From: Hyphomicrobiales bacterium
GTDB lineage: Bacteria; Pseudomonadota; Alphaproteobacteria; Rhizobiales; Rhizobiaceae
Assembly (NCBI GenBank): GCA_900466575.1
Contig: UBMP01000002.1
Coordinates: forward strand, 1 to 64,000
DNA: 64,000 bases
Direction of reading: 5' to 3'
This document shows, piece by piece, positions 56,458-64,000 of this stretch. Every line of letters starts with the position of its first letter. The stretch's first letter is position 1. The notes under the pieces were generated by a model. It was given only the letters and a program-made list of their open reading frames with translations. It was not told the origin of the DNA and searched no databases. The position numbers were made by a program, and so were the translations under genes.

Positions 56458-57297
56458 TTATTTCACCGTGACGGTCGCTTCCATTGCGCGACTTGCCGAA
56501 AGAGAGAGCACGCTCAGCGTCTTGCCCGGCAGGGTGCCGGCCTGTGTACCAAGCGGCCTTGCCTCGGCCACCAGTTTCCCCGGCGGGGAGGCCTCGTGTT
56601 TCGCCTTGCCGAAGGGCTGGCCGTCGGGGCCGACAACGATGAGATCGGTCGCGGTGGCATCAGCGCCCGCCGGCAGACGGAGCGTCAGCACGATGCCCTG
56701 TCCATCTTCCGTCGCACGGATGTCATCGATGGCGAAATCGGCGCTCGGGCTTTCCGGAAGCAGCGCATTGGCCGCATTCACCAACGCGACTTCGGCCGGC
56801 TTCGGCTTGTCGCCCGGCGCGACCTGGACAGAAACCTCCGCCTGGAAGGGAACGCAGATGTCGGCGCAGAGCCCGATGAAAACGGAAGCGTCAAGGGTCG
56901 ATGGTTCACCCGGCTTTTCCTGCTTCAGTGTCAACGGCAGCATGACGCGCGCATCATAGCCGAAGTCACGAAGATTTCCGTCGTCGAAGATCCGGGGTGC
57001 TGGAAAATCAAGCTTCTCCAGTCGCACATTGCCGCCATCCTTGAACGAGATCTGCGGTGGAATGCCGCCGCTGCCGGGCACCTTCCAATAGGTATGCCAG
57101 CCATCTTCAGGTGCAATTTCCACGAAGCCGCGAATGGTTCCTTGCGCATCCGGCGGCAGAGCCACCAGCCTGAGCTTGCCGCCCTTCGTGCCGATCCAGT
57201 CGGAACTGGCGGCTGCGGCCGGCAGTGGAAGTGCTGACAGGACCAGCGTGAGCGCACAGATGAATCTCTTCGTGAACGTTGTGAATCTTTTTCTCAT
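56458..57297 (-). CDS. Exported DsbD N-terminal-like protein
   Basis: Periplasmic protein of 279 residues with a signal peptide ending PAAAAS and two immunoglobulin-like segments. The pattern PEDGWHTYWKVPGSGGIPP and the redox-type pair GLCADICVPF (C-x3-C) match the N-terminal domain of DsbD/thiol:disulfide interchange proteins. The membrane and thioredoxin domains of DsbD are absent, so it is a stand-alone form; its electron donor is unknown. Start at 57297 chosen because it gives a standard signal peptide. Confidence 0.78.
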   Translation of the reverse strand: MRKRFTTFTKRFICALTLVLSALPLPAAAASSDWIGTKGGKLRLVALPPDAQGTIRGFVEIAPEDGWHTYWKVPGSGGIPPQISFKDGGNVRLEKLDFPAPRIFDDGNLRDFGYDARVMLPLTLKQEKPGEPSTLDASVFIGLCADICVPFQAEVSVQVAPGDKPKPAEVALVNAANALLPESPSADFAIDDIRATEDGQGIVLTLRLPAGADATATDLIVVGPDGQPFGKAKHEASPPGKLVAEARPLGTQAGTLPGKTLSVLSLSASRAMEATVTVK

Positions 57298-57445
57298 GGA
57301 AAACCGATAAGTCTTTGGCATTGCTCGCGCCAGACACAGTGGAGGACGGGACATTCAATTTCGCTTGATCGCGGAAGCGCCGGGGCGCGAAAAATTATCG
57401 ACTTCCGCTCTTTTCATTTTCCCCCGAGTTGCTAGGCTGTCGATC

Positions 57446-58054
57446 ATGATGAATATGTTGGGAATGGGAAGCAGAAAGGACAAAGGGTTCCTTGACGGTC
57501 AATTCCTGATCGCCATGCCCTCCATGCTTGACTCCAATTTTGTCCGTACCGTGGTTTACATCTGTGCGCATTCGGAAGATGGCGCGATGGGCTTTATCAT
57601 CAACCGGTCGCAGGACGTGTCCTTCTCCGATATCCTCCTGCATCTGAAGATCGCGACCGACGATTCCGTCGAACGCTTGCCGGCAGCGGTGTCGAGATTC
57701 CCGGTTCTTTGTGGTGGTCCGGTCGATAACGGGCGCGGCTTCGTGCTTCATTCCGAAGACTATCACTGCAACTCGTCGATCCCGCTGAGCGAGGATCTGT
57801 GCCTGAGCACCACGCAGGACGTCATCCGCGCCATATCCGCAGGGCGCGGTCCCAGCCGCGCGACCATGCTGCTCGGCTATGCCGGCTGGCGCGCCGGCCA
57901 GATTGAAAACGAAATTGCGCAGAATGCCTGGCTCACATGCCCTGCAAGCGAAGCCCTGATCTTCGACTGGGACCTAGAAACGAAGTACGAGCGTGCCATG
58001 GCGCTCCTCGGCATCTCGCCATCCCGACTTTCCAGCGAGATGGGCCACGCCTGA
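57446..58054 (+). CDS. YqgE/AlgH family protein (UPF0301)
   Basis: Conserved cytoplasmic protein of 202 residues, unknown biochemical role (AlgH was linked to alginate control in Pseudomonas). Family motifs: [46 protein letters not shown] and the [19 protein letters not shown] helix. ATG at 57446 fits the conserved N-terminus; a TTG at 57365 would add 27 poor residues. Confidence 0.9.
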   Translation: MMNMLGMGSRKDKGFLDGQFLIAMPSMLDSNFVRTVVYICAHSEDGAMGFIINRSQDVSFSDILLHLKIATDDSVERLPAAVSRFPVLCGGPVDNGRGFVLHSEDYHCNSSIPLSEDLCLSTTQDVIRAISAGRGPSRATMLLGYAGWRAGQIENEIAQNAWLTCPASEALIFDWDLETKYERAMALLGISPSRLSSEMGHA

Positions 58055-58076
58055 GCGGGCTTGAGAAAGCAGCGGC

Positions 58077-58430
58077 ATGACTGTCAGGCGCATCGTTCCC
58101 AATATCCACTATACCGATCCGTCCTCCGCAAGGGCCTTCTACACAGGCGTGTTTGGCCTCGATCTGGTGATGGATCATGGCTGGATCGCGACGTTTGCCG
58201 AACCCGGCGAAAGCGCGGTGCCGCAGATCAGTGTGGCGAGCGAGGGCGGCTCGGGGACACCGGTTCCGGCGATGTCCATAGAGGTCGATGATCTTGAGGC
58301 TGTCTTGGCGCGGGTGCGTTCCGCCGGCATCCCGATCGAGTATGGCCCCGCCGAGGAACCATGGGGCGTCCGTCGCTTCTATATCCGGGACCCCGCCGGC
58401 ACGCTTCTCAACGTGCTGCAGCATCTCTAG
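58077..58430 (+). CDS. VOC superfamily (glyoxalase/bleomycin-resistance-like) protein
   Basis: Compact two-module VOC protein, 117 residues. First half PNIHYTDPSSARAFYTGVFGL, second half FYIRDPAGTLLNVLQHL. Metal ligands (His, Glu) typical of glyoxalase I are not fully conserved, so the activity is open. It lies 22 bp after the AlgH-type gene and converges on the next gene, whose stop is 1 bp away. Confidence 0.87.
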   Translation: MTVRRIVPNIHYTDPSSARAFYTGVFGLDLVMDHGWIATFAEPGESAVPQISVASEGGSGTPVPAMSIEVDDLEAVLARVRSAGIPIEYGPAEEPWGVRRFYIRDPAGTLLNVLQHL

Positions 58431-58431
58431 C

Positions 58432-61323
58432 TCAAGCCTTCGCCCCAACCAGCGGGAAGCGCTCCCGCAAGAGGCGTTGCGCCATGTCGGCGGTGATCGG
58501 CGGGCCGAAGAGATAGCTCTGGCCATAGGCGCAGCCGAGTTCGCTGAGCTTGGCCGCGACCTCGTCCGTATCCACGCCCTCGGCGACCGCCACCATGTCG
58601 AGCTTGTTGATCATGTTGAGCAGCGAGACGAGAATCGTCCGTCCTGTCGGCGTCTGGTTGGTGACCAGCGAACGGTCGATCTTGATTGTGTCGAACGGGA
58701 GCTTGGTGAGATAGCCGAGGCCGGAATAGCCGGTGCCGAAATCGTCCAGAGCCAGCGAGAAGCCCATGCTCTTCAGCCGGTTGAGGATCATCCGTGATTG
58801 CTCCGGATTTTCCATCAGGACGGTTTCGGTCAGTTCCAGCTTCACCTGGTTCGGCTGGCAGCGGTTCTTGGCCACGACCGAGCGGAAGTCGTCGCAGATG
58901 CTGGTGTTGATGAGTTGCGCACTCGACATGTTGACCGAGACGAAGATCGGCAGGTCGCCGCCCAGTTGCTGCCACAGGCTGAAATCGGCAACAGCCCGCT
59001 CCAGCGCAAAGAGGCCGACCTGGTGGATCAGGCCGCAATCCTCGGCGACCGGGATGAACTCGTTGGGCGAGACATCGCCGCGGCGCGGGTGCTCCCAACG
59101 CATCAGGGCCTCGAAGCCCGCGATGCGGCGCGAGGCGAGGTCGACGATCGGCTGGTAGACCATCGTCAGTTCCTTGCGCTCCAGCGCCCGGCGCAGGTCC
59201 GTTTCCATCTCCTGCGTGTCGCTGCCCGCGGTGCGGAAGGCGGGTCGGAATGGCTCCGCACGGTTGCCGCCCTCGCGCTTGGCGCGGATCATGGCAAGCT
59301 CCGCATCTGCAAGAAGGCCCTCCCCGTCCTGCGACTGATCAAGCCACGAGGCAAGGCCGATCGAAGCGGAGAGAACGATTTCCTGGTTGGCGAAATCGAT
59401 CGGCGTCGAAATGCTGCGCAGGATCGCATCGGCGAAATCGGCGACCTTCTGGGTTTCCGTTTCCGACACCAGCACGATTCCGAACCGGTCACCGGAAATG
59501 CGCGAAAGCGTGTCCTGCGGCTTCAGCAGTCGGCGAAGACGACGGGTCAGCACGATCAGGATATTGTCGCCAGCGGCGATCCCCAGCCGGTCGTTGACGT
59601 TCTTGAACCCGTCGATCCCGATGGACAGAACGGTTGGCTGGATCGGGTTGTTGTCGCTGGCGATGGAGAGGAGCGACTGCACACGGTCGATGAAGAGCTG
59701 GCGGTTGGGGAGTCCGGTGAGGTTGTCGGTCAGCGGGTCGCGCAGCAGCCGTTCGATGGAATTGCGCTCCTCCGTGACGTCGATCAGCGTGCCGACGCAA
59801 CGGATGACCTCGCCGGTGGAACCCACGACAGGCCGCGCCCGCACGGACAGCCAATGATAATGCCCGTCCTGCGCGCGGACGCGGAATTCGTGGTTCAGCT
59901 TGCCGCGTCGATGCTCAAGCAGCACATCCATGGTAGCGCGGAAGCGGTCGCGGTCATCGGGGTGGAGGCTGGGAAGCCAGTTGCGCACCGGACCATGCAA
60001 CGCCCCCGGCTGCAGGCCGAGGTGAACGGAAATATCCGGAATGGTCACGATCCGGTCGCGCGCCACGTCCCAATCCCAGATGATGTCGCCGGAACCGGTG
60101 AGTGCCAGCGACTGTCGCTCGAGATCGGAAAAGAGACCGTTATGAAAGCCGCCGCTCGCGAATGCGTGTTGCATGACGGTGAAGCCGATCATGAGCACGA
60201 TCAGCACGAGACCGCCGCCCAGAGCCGGTTGCACGATATCGTTGTCGAGCCGACCCGTGACCGTCATCCATGCCGCGACCAGCCAGGCGACCAGGAGGGC
60301 CCAGGAGGGAACGAGCAGAATGGCGCGGTCATAGCGCTTGATGCCGAGGAACAGAATGAGGAACACGCCGGCCGCCGCAGTCAGCGCAAAGGAGAGCCGC
60401 GCCACGCCGGCTGCAATCGCCGGATCATAGACGGCGACACCAGCCAGAAGCCCAAGCCCGCCGATCCATGCGAGCGTCGCGTAGACAAGGTTCGTGTGCC
60501 ATCGGTTGAGATTGAGATAGGAGAAGAGGAAGAGGACAAGGCTTGCCGCCATGCCCACTTCGGTCGCCGCTCGCCATATGCGCTGGTCGCCCGACGAGAG
60601 GCTGACGAGCTTTTCCAGAAAGCCGAAATCGACGCAGATATAGCCCAGCACCGCCCAGGCAAGGGCTGCTGCCGCCGGCAGCATGGCGGTGCCCTTGACG
60701 ACGAAGAGGATGGTCAGGATCAGCGCGAGCAGACCGGCAATGCCGAGCACGATGCCGCGATAGAGCGTGAACGCATTGACCGTGTCCTTGTAGGCGTCCG
60801 GCTCCCACAGATAGAGCTGCGGCAGGTCTGGCGTCGAAAGTTCGGCGACGAAGGTGACGACGGCGCCGGGGTTCAGCGTGATCGAGAAGACGTCGGCCTC
60901 GGTGCTCGGCTCGCGGTCGAGCGCGAAGCCTTCCGACGGCGTGATCGAGATGATGCGCTGCGAACCGAGATCCGGCCAGAAGAGATGCGAATTCACGAGA
61001 CGGAAATGCGGCGCGACGATCACGCGGTCGAGCTGCTGGTCGGAGACGTTGGCGAGCGCGAAGACGGCCCAGTCGCCCTGGTGCTTGTTGTCGGTCGAGC
61101 GCACTTCGATGCGGCGCACGATACCGTCCGCGCCGGCGGCCGTCGAAACCTGGAAGACATTGCCCTGGTTACGATAGATCTCGGTCGTCTTGGTCAGATC
61201 GAGTGCATTGTCCTCGCGCGAAATCTTCACGGGCTCCGCGGCAAATGCCGGCGCCACGGACTGCAACGCGAAGAGTGCGAGGAGAAACGTCAGAAACAGG
61301 CCCTGAAGCGGCAGCTTACGCAT
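58432..61323 (-). CDS. 7TM-sensor PAS-GGDEF-EAL protein with degenerate GGDEF
   Basis: Protein of 963 residues: signal peptide, a periplasmic 7TMR-DISM extracellular-type domain (about 30-175), seven helices (about 185-395), PAS (about 420-530), GGDEF-like (545-705) and EAL (720-950). The cyclase motif reads ISGDRF in place of GGDEF and is probably inactive; the EAL site is intact (FEALMRW, ELTETV, DDFGTGYSG, EGVD), so a phosphodiesterase sensing an extracellular carbohydrate-like signal is likely. Start at ATG 61323 overlaps the acetyltransferase stop (ATGCGTAA). Confidence 0.87.
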   Translation of the reverse strand: MRKLPLQGLFLTFLLALFALQSVAPAFAAEPVKISREDNALDLTKTTEIYRNQGNVFQVSTAAGADGIVRRIEVRSTDNKHQGDWAVFALANVSDQQLDRVIVAPHFRLVNSHLFWPDLGSQRIISITPSEGFALDREPSTEADVFSITLNPGAVVTFVAELSTPDLPQLYLWEPDAYKDTVNAFTLYRGIVLGIAGLLALILTILFVVKGTAMLPAAAALAWAVLGYICVDFGFLEKLVSLSSGDQRIWRAATEVGMAASLVLFLFSYLNLNRWHTNLVYATLAWIGGLGLLAGVAVYDPAIAAGVARLSFALTAAAGVFLILFLGIKRYDRAILLVPSWALLVAWLVAAWMTVTGRLDNDIVQPALGGGLVLIVLMIGFTVMQHAFASGGFHNGLFSDLERQSLALTGSGDIIWDWDVARDRIVTIPDISVHLGLQPGALHGPVRNWLPSLHPDDRDRFRATMDVLLEHRRGKLNHEFRVRAQDGHYHWLSVRARPVVGSTGEVIRCVGTLIDVTEERNSIERLLRDPLTDNLTGLPNRQLFIDRVQSLLSIASDNNPIQPTVLSIGIDGFKNVNDRLGIAAGDNILIVLTRRLRRLLKPQDTLSRISGDRFGIVLVSETETQKVADFADAILRSISTPIDFANQEIVLSASIGLASWLDQSQDGEGLLADAELAMIRAKREGGNRAEPFRPAFRTAGSDTQEMETDLRRALERKELTMVYQPIVDLASRRIAGFEALMRWEHPRRGDVSPNEFIPVAEDCGLIHQVGLFALERAVADFSLWQQLGGDLPIFVSVNMSSAQLINTSICDDFRSVVAKNRCQPNQVKLELTETVLMENPEQSRMILNRLKSMGFSLALDDFGTGYSGLGYLTKLPFDTIKIDRSLVTNQTPTGRTILVSLLNMINKLDMVAVAEGVDTDEVAAKLSELGCAYGQSYLFGPPITADMAQRLLRERFPLVGAKA

Positions 61324-61942
61324 GACTGTTCGCGCGATAGAGGCCGGAATCATCAATTACGTCTTTTCCAATATCGTCGTTTGCCAGGCGTGCCAGCAGC
61401 ACATGGTCGCGCCACCGGCCGTCGATTTTCAAATAGTCGCGCAGCATGCCCTCGCGCCGGAAGCCGGAGCCTTCGAGCAGGCCGATGCTGCGATGGTTCT
61501 CCGGGATACAGGCTGCCTCGATGCGGTGCAACTGAAGCCGGTCGAAGATGTGGTGGACTGTCAGCTTCAATGCGGCTTTCATGTGGCCTTGGCCCGAAAA
61601 ACGCTCGCCCATCCAGTATCCGATCATGCAGGATTGTGAGGCGCCTCGGCGGATATTGCCGATGGTGATGCCGCCCATCAGTTCGTCATTCTCGCCGAAG
61701 ATGAAGAGGGTAATGGCCGTGCCGGCGGAGTATTCCTGCTCATATCGGTTCACGCGCGCGCGGAAGGAACGTTCCGTCAGGTCGTCGGCGCTCCAGGTCG
61801 GCTCCCAGGGCTGGAGGAACGAACGGCTTTCGCGTCTGAGCGCCCACCATGCGTCAAAATCGGCATAGCGCGGCATGCGCAGCAGGTGCTTGCCGTCGCT
61901 CAGCTTCACCACGCCGTTCTGACGCGTGAGAAAACGGAACAT
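61316..61942 (-). CDS. RimJ/RimL-type GNAT acetyltransferase
   Basis: GNAT protein of 208 residues. The acetyl-CoA-binding region reads IGYWMGERFSGQGHMKAALKL, with the following RIEAACIPENHRSIGLLEGSGF typical of RimJ enzymes that acetylate ribosomal protein N-termini; the true target may differ. ATG 61942 has AGGG at a good distance; ATG 61954 is an alternative. It is coupled to the downstream 7TM GGDEF-EAL gene by an 8-nt overlap. Confidence 0.88.
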   Translation of the reverse strand: MFRFLTRQNGVVKLSDGKHLLRMPRYADFDAWWALRRESRSFLQPWEPTWSADDLTERSFRARVNRYEQEYSAGTAITLFIFGENDELMGGITIGNIRRGASQSCMIGYWMGERFSGQGHMKAALKLTVHHIFDRLQLHRIEAACIPENHRSIGLLEGSGFRREGMLRDYLKIDGRWRDHVLLARLANDDIGKDVIDDSGLYRANSHA

Positions 61943-62024
61943 GGAACCCTGCATCGATGACTTCGGACCCCCAAAAGGTTCTATTGGTCAGGTCTTCGCT
62001 TGCCGAGACCAGGCCCTCGCGGCT

Positions 62025-63317
62025 TTACGCCGACTTCTGCTTGGCGATGTTGTGCGAAAGTGACGACGTGATGTCAGACAGAGGCGCAAGCTTCTCCAGC
62101 GGCCCGATGGCAGACAGCGTTGGCTTGGCGTCGAAGAAGAGCCGGCCGGAGAGGTCGGTCAACCGTTCCGTCGTGATGCCGGACAGGCGTTCCATCAGCT
62201 CCGTGTTGGAGATCGGACGGCCATAGAGCATCATCTGCCGGGCAATCTGGCCGGCGCGGGCGGCCGGACTTTCCTGGCCCATCATCAGCTGCGCACGGAT
62301 CTGCGCCCGTGCCCGGTTGATCTCCTCCTGGCGGATATTGTCCGAGGCCTTGCGCAGTTCCTCGAGAATGACCGGCACCAGCTCGCTCATGTCTTCCGCA
62401 CCGGTGGCGGCATGGATGCCGAAAATGCCGGTGTCGGAGAAGCCCCAGTGGAAGGCATAGACCGAATAGCAGAGACCGCGGATTTCCCGCACTTCCTGGA
62501 AGAGGCGCGACGACATGCCGCCGCCGAGAATATTGGCCAGAACCTGTGAGGCGTAGAAATCGCGCACATGATAGGCGCGGCCCTCGAAGCCGAGCAGGAT
62601 CTGCGCATCCATCAGGTCACGCGTCTCGCGGAAATCGCCGCCCGTATAGCGCGCCGGTTCCATGACCGGCAGCAGCGTCGGCCGTTGTGGAATGGAGGCG
62701 AAACGCTCCTCGGCTTGTCTGACGATCGCATCATGATCGACAGCACCGGCGGCGACGACGAACATGCGGTCGGTCGTGTAATTGCGCGCGAGATAGGCGC
62801 GGATCTGGTCCGGTGTGAAAGACTGCACCGTTTCCGGCGTGCCGAGAATGGCGCGGCCGATCGTCTGGTCGCGGAAGGCGGTTTCGGCAAAGCGATCAAA
62901 GACCACGTCGTCGGGCGTGTCGTTCGCCGCGCCGATTTCCTGCAGGATGACATGCTTCTCGCGCTCCAGCTCTTCCTCGTCGAAGGAGGATTCGGTCAGG
63001 ATGTCGGCGAGAATGTCGAGTGCCAGTGCCGTGTCGTCACGCAGAACGCGGGCGTAGTAGGACGTGGTCTCGGTCGAGGTGGCGGCGTTCACTTCGCCGC
63101 CGACATTCTCGATTTCCTCGGCGATCTGCCGGGCGGTGCGTCGCGCCGTGCCCTTGAAGGCCATGTGTTCGAGGAGATGGGCAATGCCGTGCTCATCGGG
63201 CATCTCGTTGCGGGAACCGGACTTGACCCAGACGCCGAGCGCCACGCTTTCCAGATGGGGCATGTTTTCGGTGACGACCGTCAGACCCGACGGAAGCTTG
63301 GTGCACTCAACTTTCAT
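62025..63317 (-). CDS. M16 family zinc peptidase (processing-peptidase-like)
   Basis: Insulinase-type metallopeptidase of 430 residues. The inverted zinc motif H-x-x-E-H is HLLEHMAFKGT with the downstream glutamate in NVGGEVNAATSTE. The C-terminal half has the family RGLCYSVYAFHWGFSD. Related to the mitochondrial processing peptidase beta subunit; bacterial substrates are unknown. ATG 63317 follows GGAAAGTG; it is 18 bp after thrC, a conserved pair in Rhizobiales. Confidence 0.93.
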   Translation of the reverse strand: MKVECTKLPSGLTVVTENMPHLESVALGVWVKSGSRNEMPDEHGIAHLLEHMAFKGTARRTARQIAEEIENVGGEVNAATSTETTSYYARVLRDDTALALDILADILTESSFDEEELEREKHVILQEIGAANDTPDDVVFDRFAETAFRDQTIGRAILGTPETVQSFTPDQIRAYLARNYTTDRMFVVAAGAVDHDAIVRQAEERFASIPQRPTLLPVMEPARYTGGDFRETRDLMDAQILLGFEGRAYHVRDFYASQVLANILGGGMSSRLFQEVREIRGLCYSVYAFHWGFSDTGIFGIHAATGAEDMSELVPVILEELRKASDNIRQEEINRARAQIRAQLMMGQESPAARAGQIARQMMLYGRPISNTELMERLSGITTERLTDLSGRLFFDAKPTLSAIGPLEKLAPLSDITSSLSHNIAKQKSA

Positions 63318-63335
63318 CAACACACTTTCCGGCGC

Positions 63336-64000
63336 TCAATTTCCGGCGATCCGTGCTTTGCCACCGATATAGGTTTCGACGGCATCAAGCTCGGGTTGCA
63401 GGACATCGAAGCGCTCCTCCCTATCCATCAGACCAGCAAGCCACGACGGAAGCGCCGGGTCAATACCACTGGCCTTTTTCACCGCCGCCGGGAATTTGGC
63501 CGGGTGGGCGGTGGACAGCACGATCATCGGCGCATCCGCCTTTAGATTGCGCTTTGCGGCGTGAATTGCAACAGCCGTGTGCGGATCGGCCAGATAACCG
63601 GTATCTGCAAGTACGGTCTTGATCGTCTTCTTGACGTCCGCTTCGGAGGCGCGCGTCGCCTTGAAAGTCTTGCGGATCGCCTTCAGCGTCTTCTCCTCGA
63701 TGTCGAAGGCGCCGGACTGCTTCAGCCCGCTCATGTAGCGAACCACTTCGCCCGCGTTGCGGTCGGAGGCTTCATAAAGCAGACGCTCGAAATTCGAAGA
63801 GATCTGGATGTCCATCGACGGCGACATGGTCGCCTTGACGCTGCGCATCTCGTAGCGGCCCGTCTTCAACGTGCGGGCGAGAATGTCGTTCTCGTTGGTT
63901 CCGATGACGAGCTTGGCCACCGGCAGGCCCATCTGCTTGGCCACATAGCCCGCGAAAATGTCGCCGAAATTGCCGGTCGGCACGGTGAAGGACACCTTGC
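63336..64000 (-). CDS. thrC: Threonine synthase, 3' part (truncated by the window edge)
   Basis: PLP enzyme converting O-phosphohomoserine to threonine. Only about 221 C-terminal codons are inside the window. The phosphate-binding VPTGNFGDIFAGYVAK and the continuation GLPVAKLVIGTNENDILAR identify it. The reading frame runs off the right edge, so the start is not seen. It works with thrB at 41485. Confidence 0.93.
   Translation of the reverse strand, partial: KVSFTVPTGNFGDIFAGYVAKQMGLPVAKLVIGTNENDILARTLKTGRYEMRSVKATMSPSMDIQISSNFERLLYEASDRNAGEVVRYMSGLKQSGAFDIEEKTLKAIRKTFKATRASEADVKKTIKTVLADTGYLADPHTAVAIHAAKRNLKADAPMIVLSTAHPAKFPAAVKKASGIDPALPSWLAGLMDREERFDVLQPELDAVETYIGGKARIAGN

Noticed and set aside
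58798-61668. 956-codon open frame on the plus strand opposite the 7TM GGDEF-EAL gene
   Set aside because: Antisense shadow of a well-supported gene with intact domains; no recognisable domain or ribosome site of its own.

Overview
The window looks like chromosomal DNA of an alphaproteobacterium of the order Rhizobiales, most likely a Rhizobiaceae member. The evidence is high GC, the rhizobial bioMNY transporter, the order ctaC-ctaD-ctaB-coxF-ctaG-ctaE, CcrM with a CtrA-like box upstream, invasion-associated locus B and DUF1344 proteins, and short interspersed palindromic repeats of the rhizobial type. I cannot name the genus from sequence alone.

Layout. 0.1-10 kb: dxs, then a pirin / MarR-EmrA-EmrB efflux block lying between dxs and xseB, a histone-deacetylase-like hydrolase, a large inverted repeat, and the biotin ECF transporter bioMNY. 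10-17 kb: DUF1284 protein, an AT-richer orphan gene with a probable 3' frameshift, a lipocalin-like secreted protein, a YcaQ-type DNA glycosylase, a class-C26 glutamine-amidohydrolase-type enzyme, a LuxR regulator divergent from agmatinase, and aroC. 17.6-30.8 kb: a triple-PAS GGDEF-EAL protein, DUF1344, histidine phosphatase, fabI, a frameshifted dnaJ-like gene, a lipoprotein, pdxH, a polysaccharide deacetylase, a second PAS-GGDEF-EAL protein, tldD and ialB. 31-39.6 kb: the aa3 cytochrome oxidase cluster (ctaC, ctaD, ctaB, coxF, ctaG, ctaE, DUF983, SURF1, DUF1304) running into ispH. A perfect FNR/FixK-type box lies just upstream of ctaC.

39.7-50 kb: a third GGDEF-EAL protein, thrB, rnhA, a ParDE-type toxin-antitoxin pair, a DsbA-like isomerase, an atypical SDR divergent from a TetR regulator with two tandem operators, a zinc ABC transporter operon headed by an unlisted 47-residue membrane protein and two abutting Zur-like boxes, and a LysE exporter divergent from an ArgP/LysG-type regulator. 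50-64 kb: a periplasmic ClpP-like protein, a TauD-type dioxygenase, ccrM, a bacterial O-GlcNAc-transferase-like TPR protein, peroxiredoxin, a DsbD-N-like protein, YqgE/AlgH, a VOC protein, a fourth GGDEF-EAL protein with a 7TM sensor, a RimJ-type acetyltransferase, an M16 peptidase and the 3' part of thrC.

Most of the window is ordinary core metabolism (isoprenoid, aromatic, fatty acid, PLP and threonine synthesis, respiration). The parts most worth a second look are regulatory sites (FixK box at ctaC, tandem Zur and TetR operators, CtrA box at ccrM), two small proteins missing from length-filtered gene lists, two apparent one-base frameshifts, and two repeat families. I saw no CRISPR array, phage, transposase, rRNA or tRNA gene, and no clear multi-gene novel system.
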